Part shown: piece by piece, positions 21,292-32,654 of the stretch | Position numbering within the stretch: the stretch's first letter is position 1 | How the letters are laid out: every line of letters starts with the position of its first letter | NCBI GenBank assembly: GCA_022605405.1 | Contig: JABYQQ010000012.1 | Span: forward strand, 1,509,230 to 1,573,229 | DNA: 64,000 nt | Direction: 5' to 3' | Origin: Earliella scabrosa | Taxonomy: Eukaryota > Basidiomycota > Agaricomycetes > Polyporales > Polyporaceae | Position numbers and translations under genes: made by a program | Notes under the pieces: generated by a model | The model's input: only the letters and a program-made list of their open reading frames with translations | Database searches by the model: none | What the model was told of the DNA's origin: nothing

Positions 21292-23650
21292 TCAGAGATA
21301 CGTCTCATGAGCGAATCCGGCACCGGGATACTGGATCAAGTCTCCAGTCGTGTAGATGTCAGCCAAGTCTGCTACCGTGGTTCGCGTCAGCATATACCGG
21401 GGCCGCTGCACGTACTGCTTACCCGCGACTTCGCCAGGTTGGTCCTGTGTCGGGGGGCCGGTTCCATAGTAGTACTGGTATGTTCGGGAGACCTCGAATT
21501 CATGTGCTGGATTGTCAGCGCGGACATCCGCATGTTGCAGATAAGCCAAGTCCGTATGGACACTGTTGTCCGTCAACTGCGGCACACTGTGGTGCGTCCC
21601 AGTGTAGCGCACTACACCAGAGGTCGCCAGTAGCGGACGCGGCGCATATAGTACGGTCGCGGGTGCGGTGGCCACAGTTTCCTGCCGAGTTTCCGGTTGA
21701 GACGTCAACCAGGCCGGTGCATTCGTGGACGCGGAGACGTGGTGCGTTTGAGGGGCATTCTGTACGGGACGCGAGGTCAGTCGTACCGTGCCAGAACGTG
21801 CGCGTTGCGCTCACAAGGTTATCGTGGGCGAAGGGTGCGGGACTTTGCGCTACACCTGCTACGTTCGTCCCGGGGTCGGGGTGCAGATACCTCAACATGT
21901 ATTCCCAATCGTTTCCGATTGCGTCCGCGAGCGACAGCGACGAGTTCACACCTTGTTGATCTCTGTACGCCGGCACGGCGTTGGTCGCAGTCACAGGCTG
22001 TCCGTGGGGATACGTAGTGTAGGGGAGGGGGTTGGACGGCCCCCCATGGACCGTTAGCCCGTGTGCGCGATATTGACCGTTGCCGGCCGCCGGGGAATGA
22101 GCCTGCGGTAAATCTGAATGCGACGGTGCGACGGGTTCGCTGTTGATGTGGCTGACGTGAGCTGGGGAGTACGTGTGTTGAGGGCGCTGCGTGAGGAAAT
22201 CGTGTGCCACGATAGCTTGCTCGGCTTGCGATTCACGACCTCGAGGATGTTCACCAACGGTCGATGACGGTTCTTGGGGACCCGCGTCGTAAATATCAAC
22301 AGACATAGCAGTCGATACATGCAAGGGGGAGGACGGCGGGGTGTGAGACGGGGTGGGAGGTCGAGTGCCAGTCAACGGTGGTGAGCGTGGTACCCGGTTT
22401 CGTGGCGGCATGTTGCTCTGAGTCGTGCGGGACGAGACGCAACGTTCGCGTACCTCGGTCGCCAACGGGTAGGTTTCGTGCTCGTCGGAATCGTGCTTGT
22501 CCGGACGCGAGGGAATGTGTGTGCGCTGGGTGGCATGCGTGGCCGTCGCCGCAACTCCTTGTGACGTCAGATACGCGTGCGGAGCGTCACGGCGGAGACC
22601 AGAATTCAATCCGGAAGGAGATCGCGAGCCACGGGATGCCTGCGCCAGTGAAACACCGGCGGTTGCTCCGTCGTTGGCGAGTGGACCGTCAAGGACGTCG
22701 CTCCGCGTCTCGGGGACCGAACCGCCACGCAGCTGATCCCAATCTTCGGTTCGTACGTCGATCGCGTCCGTGTGTTTCGTGCCAGTGGGTGTCACCAGAC
22801 GATCGGGTGCATGTGGTGCCTTGGCGTCCTGCGATGTCGATCCCAAGGCACACCGAGGGGGCGATGACTGTTGCAAGTACGACAGCGAATCAGATACGTC
22901 TGACTCATCCGTATCGGACGAGTCGTCGGGAGTGGTGGAGCGCGAGCTGCGGTCAGTACCGGGTGAATCTGGAACATCCGGTCTAGGCGAGGCGTGATGG
23001 CGGACCATGCCCGAGGCCGCTTTGACCGGTTTGTCCGTACGCAAGGGGGGAGGGCGTGTGGGCGACGTATACTGGGGGCGCGGCACGCGTGAACGGGCAT
23101 GCGACTCCGCGACGCGTGCCGTGGTCTTTGCGGGAGGGGGCGATGCAGGAAGCGGGATGAAGTTGATGTTCCGCTGGTAGCGGCAATGATCCGGGAGCTC
23201 TCGCGCGTTGCATTGGTCGCACGGCAGCCTCTGATCGCACTGTTAACGGTGTCAGGGGAATCCTCGGAAGGAAGGCATTGCGTAGACGCGACTTGCCGAG
23301 AGGTTATGGCGACGGCAATAGTTGCATCTTACTGGCTTCGGGGAGCGGTCTCGCGGGCGTTTGTTGAGTTGAGGACTGATACTGCTTGTGTGGGGTGGAC
23401 GTTTTCTGTAGTACGGACTACTGCCCTGCGTGTCACCGGGGCTACCGAGTGGTGGATGGGCCGAGTCCCCTGCGGGTGTAGTGGTGTGTGTGATAGGTGT
23501 ACGGGGTCTAGGTACACATGCCGAAACGACGGGGCTGGACTCCGCAGACCGACTGAGATGTGCCGAGTAGATGCACCGCTTTCGAGCTAGCTTGCACCCG
23601 TCGCAAGGTGGGCTAGACATGCACTGAGGCACTGTTAGTACAGCAGTCAT
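21292..23650 (-). CDS. Zn-cluster (GAL4-like) regulatory protein
   Basis: Start at 23650 (an alternative ATG lies at 23620, MSSPPCDGC). Exon 1 carries PPCDGCKLARKRC, the first half of a Zn(II)2Cys6-like cluster, then a basic linker. A long intron (GTAAGA near 23323 to GATCAG near 23229) splices to RLPCDQCNARELPDHCRYQ, supplying further Cys residues. A ~400-residue Ser/Pro/His-rich, probably disordered region follows. A 56-bp intron (GTGAGC...CTGAC...TACAG, near 21868-21813) joins AHDNL to NAPQTHHV, and the protein ends GFAHETYL at 21292. The spacing of cysteines differs from the classic CX2CX6CX5-12CX2CX6C, so DNA binding is likely but unproven. Nuclear regulator inferred. Confidence 0.65.
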
Positions 23651-24663
23651 GATGCGTGGAACGTTGTACGACGCACCGCGATGCCGCGACTGCGACATCG
23701 ATCACAACTTTGAGCGGTTGACAGTTGAACCCGGGACGAACTGGCCAACGCACTGCCGCCATCATCACTCGTACGTGGGGCGCAGACGTTCCGTGTGGCC
23801 GGGGCGAGTCCCATACCCGCGCTGTTGTCGTGAACAGCGGTACCGGCCGTCCGTCTGCGTACGCACGAGTTACAGTACTGACGGGACCCCTTGCAAGGCG
23901 CACGTCAGTCATGCATTGTGCAAACGATGACACCCGACACCTACCGTAGCATGCAGACCCGTGCAACGCGCACATTCGAACAGCGGAGGACGTGACAACC
24001 GCTGTACTGCATGAACTGTCCCGTGAGGTACCCCGGCGTCATCCAGAGGCTCGGAGACGGTATCCCATTCAGCGTCAGTGGCCGTGTTGTCTGCCACTTG
24101 CGTACGGCGGGGACGTGAAGACATGGTGCGAAACGAGGGCGACAAGTCTGCGGCGTACGGTTGATATAGGACGCGTGATGTCCACTACTGCCCGAGTATC
24201 GTGTTCGCGAGCCAGGCAGCTGCGGTCGTCCGGGTCAGTGCGGTCGCAGGCGACGACCGGTCGCTGTGTGCTTCTCGAATGATGGCTGACATCTCTCGTA
24301 CAGTTCCGAAAGGAAGAGGGCCACTGTGTTCCTGGTCCTGACGGGATGCGTTGGTTCCGTGTTGCGGACTAAACGATTGACCGGCCAACTTGCAGTACGG
24401 AGGATGCGCGTGCGCGCCGACGTGGAACCCGAGGGTACAGGGACAGAATCTGACCCGTGGTCGTCGCCGCGACACGATCAGACCCCCAAAATTCGGCAGA
24501 CGACGCAGACGACGTATGTATACGATCAGTACGTAGATCATGACACGAATAATAGTAAAACTTAGGTTTGGCATCTCAATTGTACAGACGTCGCGAATGT
24601 GGACTGCTACCCGACCCCAGTATCACGCGTGATACTCTCGGTTCACTCGCCGAGACGACGCCA
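23651..24663. other. intergenic, about 1 kb, no gene assigned
   Basis: Only short frames without recognisable domains on either strand. It may include the promoter of the Zn-cluster gene, which starts at 23650 on the - strand, and the 3' flank of the next gene. 24061-24120 has 21 G and 16 C. Confidence 0.4.
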
Positions 24664-26422
24664 TCACGACTTCTTTCCGGCGGCGCGTCGGGTGCGTCGC
24701 GTTTCGTTGCCTAGAATCGAATTAGTTACGTACGTACGGTATGAACCGAGTACACTCCCACCTTCCCCTGCCAGGACGTCCTTTCTCTTGCGCTTTGCGG
24801 CGGGTGCCTCTATGACCGGGGGTGCGGGAGCCGGAGTATTCGCACCAGGGGAAGGGCTGTCGGCGGCCGACGGAGTCCTATCGCGCTCCGGAGACGAGGC
24901 AGTGGCGGTCCCAGACCATCCGGAGATGACCGATGACACGTCGTCCAGTAGGAAGAGCTCGTCATCCTCTACGGCACCGGAGGTCCCGCTGTCGTGCGCA
25001 TGAGAGCTGCCGGCCTTGGTGTCGGTCGACGCTTGCCCTAGCGGCGAAGGCGCGTCCTTGTCTGTCGTTTCCGCAGACGCTTTCGATGTTCTCTCGTGAT
25101 CACCCTTTGCTGTTGTCCCATGCGGTCCCTCGGGTTTGTCGGTGGCAATCGGATGTTCCACGGAGGGCAGGGCGTCACCCTTCTCAATGTCGAACTCTTA
25201 TCGCGGGGTCTCGGGTGAGCGAATCGCACACGACGTGTAGTGAGTACAGACCTTCGATCTCCTCTCCCTCAGCCAAGGAGGGCCGGACACTCGAATCGAC
25301 CACAGGGAGCGCGTAATCTTCCGGATCTCCCCAGTTAGATGGGTCGCCAGTCGCCACGCGCACGAGATCGATTGGGCAGTGATAAGGGCTCCACGTCTTT
25401 CCCGCCAGCACTACGTATACCGTGAAGGTGAACAGGATCACGTCGCCCTTCCGGAAGGTGCTTGGGTAACAGTTGCTGAGCTCGACTATCTTTCCAGAGT
25501 CCACGCCGAACACCTGTGGGCGTGATGGGTTGACAGCATAATAGTTGCTTTTCTTCACAGCCGCGGTAAGCCACGGATGACAGTCTGATGGCGGCGACGG
25601 CGCTTGGCCGGTGGCGGGCTTGCGGACGAAGACGGGTGCACGAACGCGGTACCTCTGCATGAATTGCTTGGCCGCGCCTGACTGGTAATCCGTACGCGCA
25701 TACCCGCTGGGGTTAAAGCCGGGCAACCCGGTCAGATGGCGTTCCATTGCCTACATCGCGATGACGGTGAGGCGAGTCGGGGCGACGGCGTGATGGGGGC
25801 GCGCACCTTCTGTATATCGTACAATGACTCGTCGCGGGAAGTGTCGAACGCATACGTGTAGTTGCACTTGAAGTTGACGAAACGCTCGCTGAGGGTATCG
25901 TCGTGTCAGCGGACATGAGCGCGTCAGCGATGGCGGGTGGTGCGGGACTTACACCATCTTCTCGTTCAGGCCTGGAGGGAGAGGTTCACCTGGCGGTACG
26001 AAATTGCCTGTGCGATAGTTGTCGGACGCGCTGAACAAGGCCGCATAACTAAGCACCGCGGCTTTGTCCGTGCCAGGAAGGCAGAGCTGCACAACATCTC
26101 ATGTTAGGCCATATCAGCACCGCCGCATGCGAGCACGCACCGTCCAGCGAGACGGAGACTGTTCTCGAAACTCTACGAGAGGACGGTCGGATCCGAGGGA
26201 ATCGACCGCCTTCTGGTACGGAACATCGGTTGCCCTGACGGGATGATTCCTCCAGTACAACAAAGTCGCCTGGGTAACTCGATCTAGAGGCTCCACCCGG
26301 TCGGAGGCAGTCGTGGTAGAGTCGCGGGTGCCTGGGTCCGTGGCGGAGGCAGTAGGCTCGCCTCCGGCAGGGGTTGTGACCGTGGCGGTAGACTCGCCGC
26401 CGGTGGACTGTGCGGCCGACAT
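24664..26422 (-). CDS. orphan nuclear-type protein, multi-exon
   Basis: Starts at 26422 (MSAAQSTGG). Introns with clear signals join EQSPSRWT to LCLPGTDKAAVLSY (CTAAC branch), then GLNEKM to the ERFVNFKCNYTYAFDTSRDE exon, then YDIQK to AMERHLTGLPGFNPSGYARTD. That exon is the conserved-looking core: VRAPVFVRKPATG, RPQVFGVDSG, GDVILFTFTVYV and PIDLVRVATGD. A 49-bp GTGTGC...TTGAG intron near 25237-25189 joins EGLYSLHD to KGDALPSVEHP and removes an apparent frameshift. The C-terminal region is acidic/Ser-rich and ends in basic AAKRKRKDV and RRTRRAAGKKS, likely nuclear-localisation signals. I do not recognise a named domain. The type resembles unnamed mushroom-specific families. Confidence 0.65.
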
Positions 26423-26872
26423 GGGGAATCACAGCAGCAATAGTCAGAACACGCCGTAAACAACGAGGGGCGAACCAGCTGCACTGCTCGCCTTTATAGC
26501 AGTAATGCGTAGAGATGCCGGCGACCGTGACTGCAGTGGCCACCCGCGTTTCATGCACGGTGACAGTACGCGCGCATGGGGTTGTCAGAAACGCGCGCGT
26601 CGCGTGTATGCTGCTTTGTACGCGTGTCCGTTGCACTGCACAAGGATGTTGCGGCTGCCGATAGTTGGTGTGCAGTACGTTGCGAGGCACCGCGGTGCTC
26701 GTGCCCAATGTTCGACCGTTCACGAACGTCTCCGTGGCGGTGTCAACCGTGCCATAAAAACGGCACGCACGACGAGCACGGGGTGATCAGCTCACCATGA
26801 GTATGCCTAGGAAATACCGTGAGGCGCGTGCCATTTCCTCTTGCAAGTGCACGTACTGATTCAGTATTACAG

Positions 26873-27415
26873 GTCCCGCAGTCTGTCACTGAGCAGTTAA
26901 AGGCCACGTCACCGAAATCGATTTTCGCGTGGAACGCGGCGGTGCGGCGTGCGTCTACAACGGTGCGTGAGCACGGTGCATACTGACACAGTGACATTTT
27001 GATTCGGGATTGGCAGGACAAGTGCTGCAAGCGCGCGGTGCGCGCGCTGATCTATCCGGTGGCTGGCGGAACGCCCCGCGTCGTATCGCTGCCGCTCCAC
27101 AAACGGTTCGATTTCGAGGACGACGTGCCGCGATATACCGAGGATCTCGATGTTAAACGATGGTTCCCGCGCGGGGTGGAGTACACGCGACTGGACACTG
27201 TTCCTGGACTAGGCGATCAGCTGTTTACGAACTTCACGGTGTTGCGGTCGTCCACGAGGTACACGGTCGCTTTCAACCGTTGCGTCGACGATCTCGGCTA
27301 CGGGAACTACTTCGGCAACGTCATCCTGGTCAGGCACGGCCGGAGGTGCACGGGAGCACTTACAAACGCCAGCACGCGGGACCGGGTCATCACGGATATG
27401 TTGGTCAAACGGTAG
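26873..27415 (+). CDS. orphan protein, 5' end unresolved
   Basis: Two exons can be joined: one reading SVTEQLKATSPKSIFAWNAA and ending ASTT at 26962, a 54-bp intron (GTGCGT...TTGGCAG), then DKCCKRAVRALIYPVAGG continuing to the TAG at 27413-27415. The upstream start exon was not resolved. The ATG at 26797 lies in the right place, but no donor gave a continuous frame. The protein is compact with several aromatic and acidic residues (FDFEDDVPRY, VKRWFPRGVEY, GDQLFTNFTV) and GNYFGNVILVRHG near its end. No family was recognised. It is transcribed divergently from the orphan gene at 24664-26422. Confidence 0.5.
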
Positions 27416-27933
27416 GTGGCAATAGAGAGTGCGGCGCGGCAGGCATGTTCACGCGCACCAGCAGATGGATTGCCAACACGACGCCGGGAGGTGCTCGGAC
27501 CCGTGGTGGACGTAGCGGTGCCCTGAAACGGGTGTAGAGGACGAGTTATCCGCGGCCGTAACAATCGGAGGTAGACTGGTACTCACCAAGTTATGTACAC
27601 GCGTGTGTAGTGGGGTATGCCAACCTGTTCAAGCGCTGAGAACCATACGGTTCGCCGGTTGACGTGCCGCCGGCATTCCCCGGCTCCGTTCACAACTTGC
27701 GCCGGTCTCACGGGTTCTGACACTCGTCACCGATGCTACACCGTGCGCACGGTCGCTACGCGTGAAGTGCGGAGCCATGTTGTCGCTGTATGCGGTTCTG
27801 AACACAACACGTAGTTCGCGGTGCAGCGGGCGCAATACTTAAGGTCCAGCAGTGCACGGGAAAGGGGGAGCCAGCCACCGTCCGCGCTTTGAGGCGATTT
27901 CGCGTGCCACTGGCGGGAATTCTACGCTTCACA
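27416..27933. other. intergenic upstream of the ribonucleotide reductase large-subunit gene
   Basis: No gene seen. It presumably contains the promoter of the gene at 27934; no TATA box or other element could be singled out. Confidence 0.4.
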
Positions 27934-30900
27934 ATGAACGGGAACAGACACTTCGTGACCAAACGAGGCGAGTATTCTATCCTCTATGACCGAGACTGCG
28001 TGCTGACGGCGGGCGTAGATGGGTACGTATGCTGCGATGTTAGATCGTCGGTGACAACAGTCTGAGCCGAACTGCAGCGGACGTCGGCAAGCGTTCAGTA
28101 TCGAGAAGGTGAGCTGAGCTGTACTGCTTTGCCACGTAGCGGAATTTGTGACGGCGGTGACCGACAGGTCAAGGCTACGCTGCGGAAGGTGCGGCGAAGG
28201 CTTCCCGTACGCACGATTGCGACTGACGTGATTGCAGAACACCTTTGGCCTTGATACGCGCTTTGTCAGGATCTCGGAGTAAGTGTCGACCGCGCAAGCA
28301 CTCTTGTGTGCTGTTGACAGTGTTGTTCAGGGTAGCCGCTGCGGTGGACCGTGGAAAGAAGCACCACATGTCCTCTGAGGAGGTGCAGGTGCGTGTGCCA
28401 ATGCATCGTGATATGATGTTTTTGGCTGCTCACCGATGAACGCGGGCACAGTCGCTCGCTGCAAGGGCAGCGGCAGACCTAGCAAACCAACACCCTGATT
28501 ACCTGGTCCTGGCGGGTCGGCTCGAGGTTGCCAACATCCACCGCGTTGTCCCCAAGTCGTTCCAGGAGAACGTGCTCAGGATCGAATCAGGTCAGGCGCG
28601 CACGTCACGATCGTGGGGGTAGTATGCTGATGACCAGACAGACAACCCCGGGTTCTTCGATCCAGCATTCCTCGCTGCTGTGGCGATATTCGGAGACGCG
28701 TTCGATAGTTACCTGCGGCACGACCGGGACGTTGACACGACCTAGTGAGTAAGGCAGTTGCGTTCAGTCTGGACATCTCACCTCACGCCGCCACGGCCAG
28801 TTTCGCCATACAGACGATGAAACGGTTGTACCTGTTGCGTGTGGACGCGCGATGTGTCGAGCGGCCCCAGCATATGTGGATGCGGGTCTCGGTTGCGCTG
28901 CACCGCGGCGACGTGGACAGTGTCATCGAGACGTACGAGGCGCTGTCGGCGGGGCGGTATACTCACGCAACCCCGACCCTCATCAACGCGGGCCGCGCAC
29001 GTCAAGGACTGGCGTCGTGCTTCATATCCTCGATGGACTGGTCATCACCGGAACGCGTTCTGGATGGCATGCGAGACCTGGGGAACATTTTCATGCACGA
29101 TGGCGGCATAGGACTCGATATGCATCGCGTTCCTGCGAAACGGTGCGTCGCGTACGCTACTTTACGCGTCCGGGAACACGCTCTGACCCTCCTCCGTTGT
29201 ACAGGTGGGACGACGGCCACGACCAGCCCGGCGCGCTCGCCGCTGTTCGATTGGTGGACGCTGTAGCGAAGTACACCACGGACGCCAGGAACACCCGGTC
29301 CTCGTCGGTGTCGCCGTGTATTCCGATGTGGCACGCGGACGTCATGGAGGTGATAGAGATTCGAACTCTCGCGAACCTGTCGTCGCTCGCAATCGACTTC
29401 TGTTTCCCTTCCGTTGTCATTCCTGACATTTTGTGAGTTGTTGGTCGCCGTGTCGCTTAGCATGCTCACACCGTCGCGTCACAGCATGGAACGAGTGCAG
29501 GTCGACGGGATGTGGAGCATGTTCGACCCGCTGGACGTGCCGGAGCTCGCGGACGTACATGGTGCCGAGTTCTCGCGTCTATATATGGAATACGAGGAGA
29601 AGGGTGTGGCGGCGCGTGCGACGTCGGCTCGGTCACTTATGCGCCGCATTATACACGCGCAGATCGAGTCGGGCACCCCGTTCGTGCTGTATGGCGACTC
29701 GATCAACGGTGCGTGCCGCGTTCCGCTCTGCATTGGGCAGGATATTGACCAGTCACAGCCAAGAACAATCAAGCACACGTCGGGGTGGTGCATTCAACGA
29801 ACCTGTGCACCGAGATCGTGCAGGTCGCGACGCCGTCCCGAACCGCGGTATGTATATTGGCGTCTGTGGTGTTGCCTGCGTTCGTGCAAGAGGACGGCAC
29901 GATAGACCTGGACGGGATCCGCGCGACGGTGAAGGTTATAGTCCGCAATCTGGACAGGGTCATAGAAGTCAACGACTACCCGACAGACGCGGCGCGGGCG
30001 GGCGCGATGTCAGCGAGGGCACTGGGTATCGGTGTACAAGGCCTCGCGGACGTGTTTAGAGCGACTCGGACCGCGTTCGACTCCGATCAGGCGAGGTCCA
30101 TGAGTATCGCAATCTCGCAGGCGGTTTACTTTGCCGCACTCGAGGCGAGCTGCGACCTCGCGAGAACGGAGGGAGCCCACCCGGACTGGAGGGACGAACA
30201 TCGGCAGGCGTTTCGCTTCCAGTTCGAGATGTGGGGTGTGCAACCGCCGCCGGACGTCGACGTCGAACGTCTCCGCCAGGACATTGACACGCACGGCCTA
30301 CGACACTCGATGTTGACCGCGCAGATGCCGACTGCGTCTACGTCGCAACTGTGGGGCGCGAGCGAGTCAGTGGATCCGCTTACGAGGTGGGTGACTGAAA
30401 ACGTCGTGTCATCTCGCGCTTACAAGCGACGCAGCAACGTGTTCGTGCGGCGCGTGCTGGGGGGCGAGTTCCAGGTGATGTGCCGGTATATGGTGAAGGA
30501 ACTGAACGGGATCGGCCTGTGGACGCAGGCTGTCCGGGACGCGATCGTGTCCGCACACGGTACGTGACAGCACGGCGTCCCCAGTAGTGCTAATTTATCG
30601 CAATGTGTCATTTCAGGTTCGGTGCAGGCGATCGCAGACATTCCCGACAACCTGAAGGCGGTGTTCAAGACCGCTTGGGAGTTGCCTCAACGCGCTGTGC
30701 TCGACATGGCGATCGCCAGAGGTCCGTATATAGATCAGTCGCAGAGCACGACGGTGTACATGCGGTCACCGACGATGCAGCAGATGGTACGTCCTTCGAG
30801 GTGGGACGGGCTGCGTGCTAACACGCACATATACAGTATTCAATGCACATGTACGGTTGGAAAGGAGGCCTGAAAACGGGCCTATACTATCTCCGCTCTG

Positions 30901-30998
30901 GCGCGGCGACGTACGGTTCGGCCCCGATCCTCAGTCGCAGGCAGCTGGAAGCCGATCTTGCCCCGGACGCATGCTCATCGGGGGCGTGCGGCGCGTAG
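27934..30998 (+). CDS. class I ribonucleotide reductase large subunit, highly diverged, ~12 introns
   Basis: Reduces ribonucleoside diphosphates to deoxy forms together with the small subunit. Pieces join cleanly into roughly 800 residues, near normal length: FVTKRGEYSILYD (ATP cone), LANQHPDYLVLAGRL, VERPQHMWMRVSVAL, THATPTLINAG, LASCFI (first redox Cys), GTPFVLYGDSIN, STNLCTEIV (Asn-Cys-Glu catalytic triad), AVCIL (second redox Cys), IGVQGLADVF, MPTASTSQLWG, RRVLGGEFQV, YIDQSQS, GLKTGLYYLRS (radical-transfer Tyr pair) and a C-terminal CSSGAC redox pair. Exons from 28801 onward are secure: 28801-29142, 29205-29432, 29485-29708, 29759-30559, 30617-30786, 30837-30998. Exons before 28450 are tentative. 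The region around the specificity loop is strongly altered (see findings). It differs so much from ordinary fungal RNR1 that it is not the housekeeping gene. Confidence 0.85.
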
Positions 30999-32654
30999 AT
31001 GGATAACGGTGTGCGCGCGGTGCCGTGAAGTGGTCAACTGTATTGCTGGCGGGTATTCGGAACGCAATGTGTGTATGTATATTACCGGTTCTGCCGACGA
31101 TTATGTATGCCACGCGAGCTATTTACCAAGGCGCAATGTGCGAGATCCGCGTACTCAGAATCCGCGTGCTTAGCATGTTACCGACGTTCGCGGTGTAAGC
31201 CGGCCGTATCTACAGGATATAGCAATAGAAAGACGGTGTGTCACGGGCCACGTGTCGTTAAAGCTGTTCTCCTACACCGACTTCCCCGACGCCGGGTGCA
31301 GCACAGCACCAAGGCCTTGCATCGCGGCAATGGTGGCTTGGGCGCGCCCTCGTACCAACGGTGCCGGTGGACCGTAGCACGGTTTTGACCACACAGGAAT
31401 AGGGGACAGGACGTGTCAGCGGAATTGCGATGCGATCGTTAAGGGGAGGGGCGGACTAGGACGTATTGTCTACCGTTACATAGCCACCACGCGCACGGCC
31501 CGCACCCACGCGGTAGAGCGTTGTACCTCCGCGCTGGGCAGGAAACGTTGTGGGATGTTGGGTGGGTGACGCGGGACGGGAAGACGGATGTGTGGTGGTT
31601 AACGTTCGCAGTCACCGCGCGCGCGCATAGCCCGCGCAGTGACGCACAGTTACGGTAGGCAGGAAGAAGTGACGGCGGGTTGCAAGGGCTGCGCGCAAGG
31701 AGAGGGGGACACTTCGGGCGCAATATGCGCGGTCGCGACGCACACGCGTGCAGGAACGCACGCGGGCGAACCGTCTATCGGACGTACAGCGAACGCCGTG
31801 GGAGGTCGCGCATATCAACCCGGCAGGAAGGGCGGTCGTCTACTGCGGGTCGCCATGCGCAGAGTGAGTGGGGGGGGGCAGGATGTCTGCATACGTGCGA
31901 AGGGAGAGGCCGCCTGAGTGGGCCGATACGGCGCGGGAGGGCAGCAACTACTTGCTTTGTTCTCCCCATGCACGCATGCTTGTGAACTGACGTGGACCGC
32001 AACCGTCAGTGGGAGGACTGAATTACCGTGAATAAACGCACCGGTGCATCGCAACGAGCTACCATGACGCGGACGCGCCGCCGCACGGCGTCCCCCCCCG
32101 CTCCGCACAGAATACGTTGTTGCGGGTCGCGGCTCCGGAGACAGTGGAAGAGTTCGCAAGCAACGCAAGAGTCCGTCGTCATACGACACGCGCCTGACGC
32201 GAGTGCCATTCCGGATCCCCGTATTCACCCATGTTTCCAACGTCGAGGAGATGCGGTGACGACCGCTGTGTGCCGGGGGGGAGGAGGAGGGGTTATTCAG
32301 CCCCCGCAGTGTAACAGTAGCCTAATACCGGAGGATCAGCACAAACACAAGTGGGCGAATGCTGGAACAACGTACGGGGTCCGGAACCATTACACTCCCC
32401 CGTGGCACCCGGGAAGGTGGTTAACGCCGCCCAGTCCGTATAGTCTACAGGTCCGCGATGGGAATGGGTGGCAACAGGGTGCCGTCGTGAGCGTAGTCGT
32501 TGGAGGAGGACAAGGCGAGCTGAAGACGCGTTCCGGCGCTCCGCGCAGCCGGAGCGCCGAACGTTGGCTGTCGACAACCTTGCGGCTCCCATATTTGCTC
32601 AACCCCATTCGCCACCACCTCCCCCCTCCCCTCCCCCCCTCCGCCACGGTCCCG
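30999..32654. other. non-coding stretch between RNR large subunit and the Helitron
   Basis: About 1.6 kb without a supported gene. It has poly-G and poly-purine tracts near 31870 and 32275-32292 and a pyrimidine tract near 32610-32640. The Helitron 3' terminus should lie in its right part. A strong hairpin at 32534-32559 is a candidate marker. Confidence 0.45.
32534..32559. repeat. perfect 10-bp GC hairpin, candidate Helitron 3' terminal hairpin
   Basis: CGGCGCTCCG (32534-32543), six-base loop, CGGAGCGCCG (32550-32559). It lies ~95 bp beyond the stop of the Helitron helicase, as expected for the subterminal hairpin of a Helitron transcribed leftward. I did not find a CTRR end beside it, so it may instead be an unrelated hairpin or a terminator-like structure. 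Confidence 0.4.

Noticed and set aside
25184..25240. Apparent 1-base frameshift in the orphan gene 24664-26422 (ending at DPAIRVRH).
   Set aside because: A 49-bp GTGTGC...TTGAG intron joins EGLYSLHD to KGDALPSVEHP in frame, so neither decay nor programmed frameshifting is needed.
29340..29380. String GATTCGAACTCTCGCGAACC, tRNA T-arm-like.
   Set aside because: It lies inside an RNR large-subunit exon in the coding frame (EIRTLANLS) and no cloverleaf can be formed around it.
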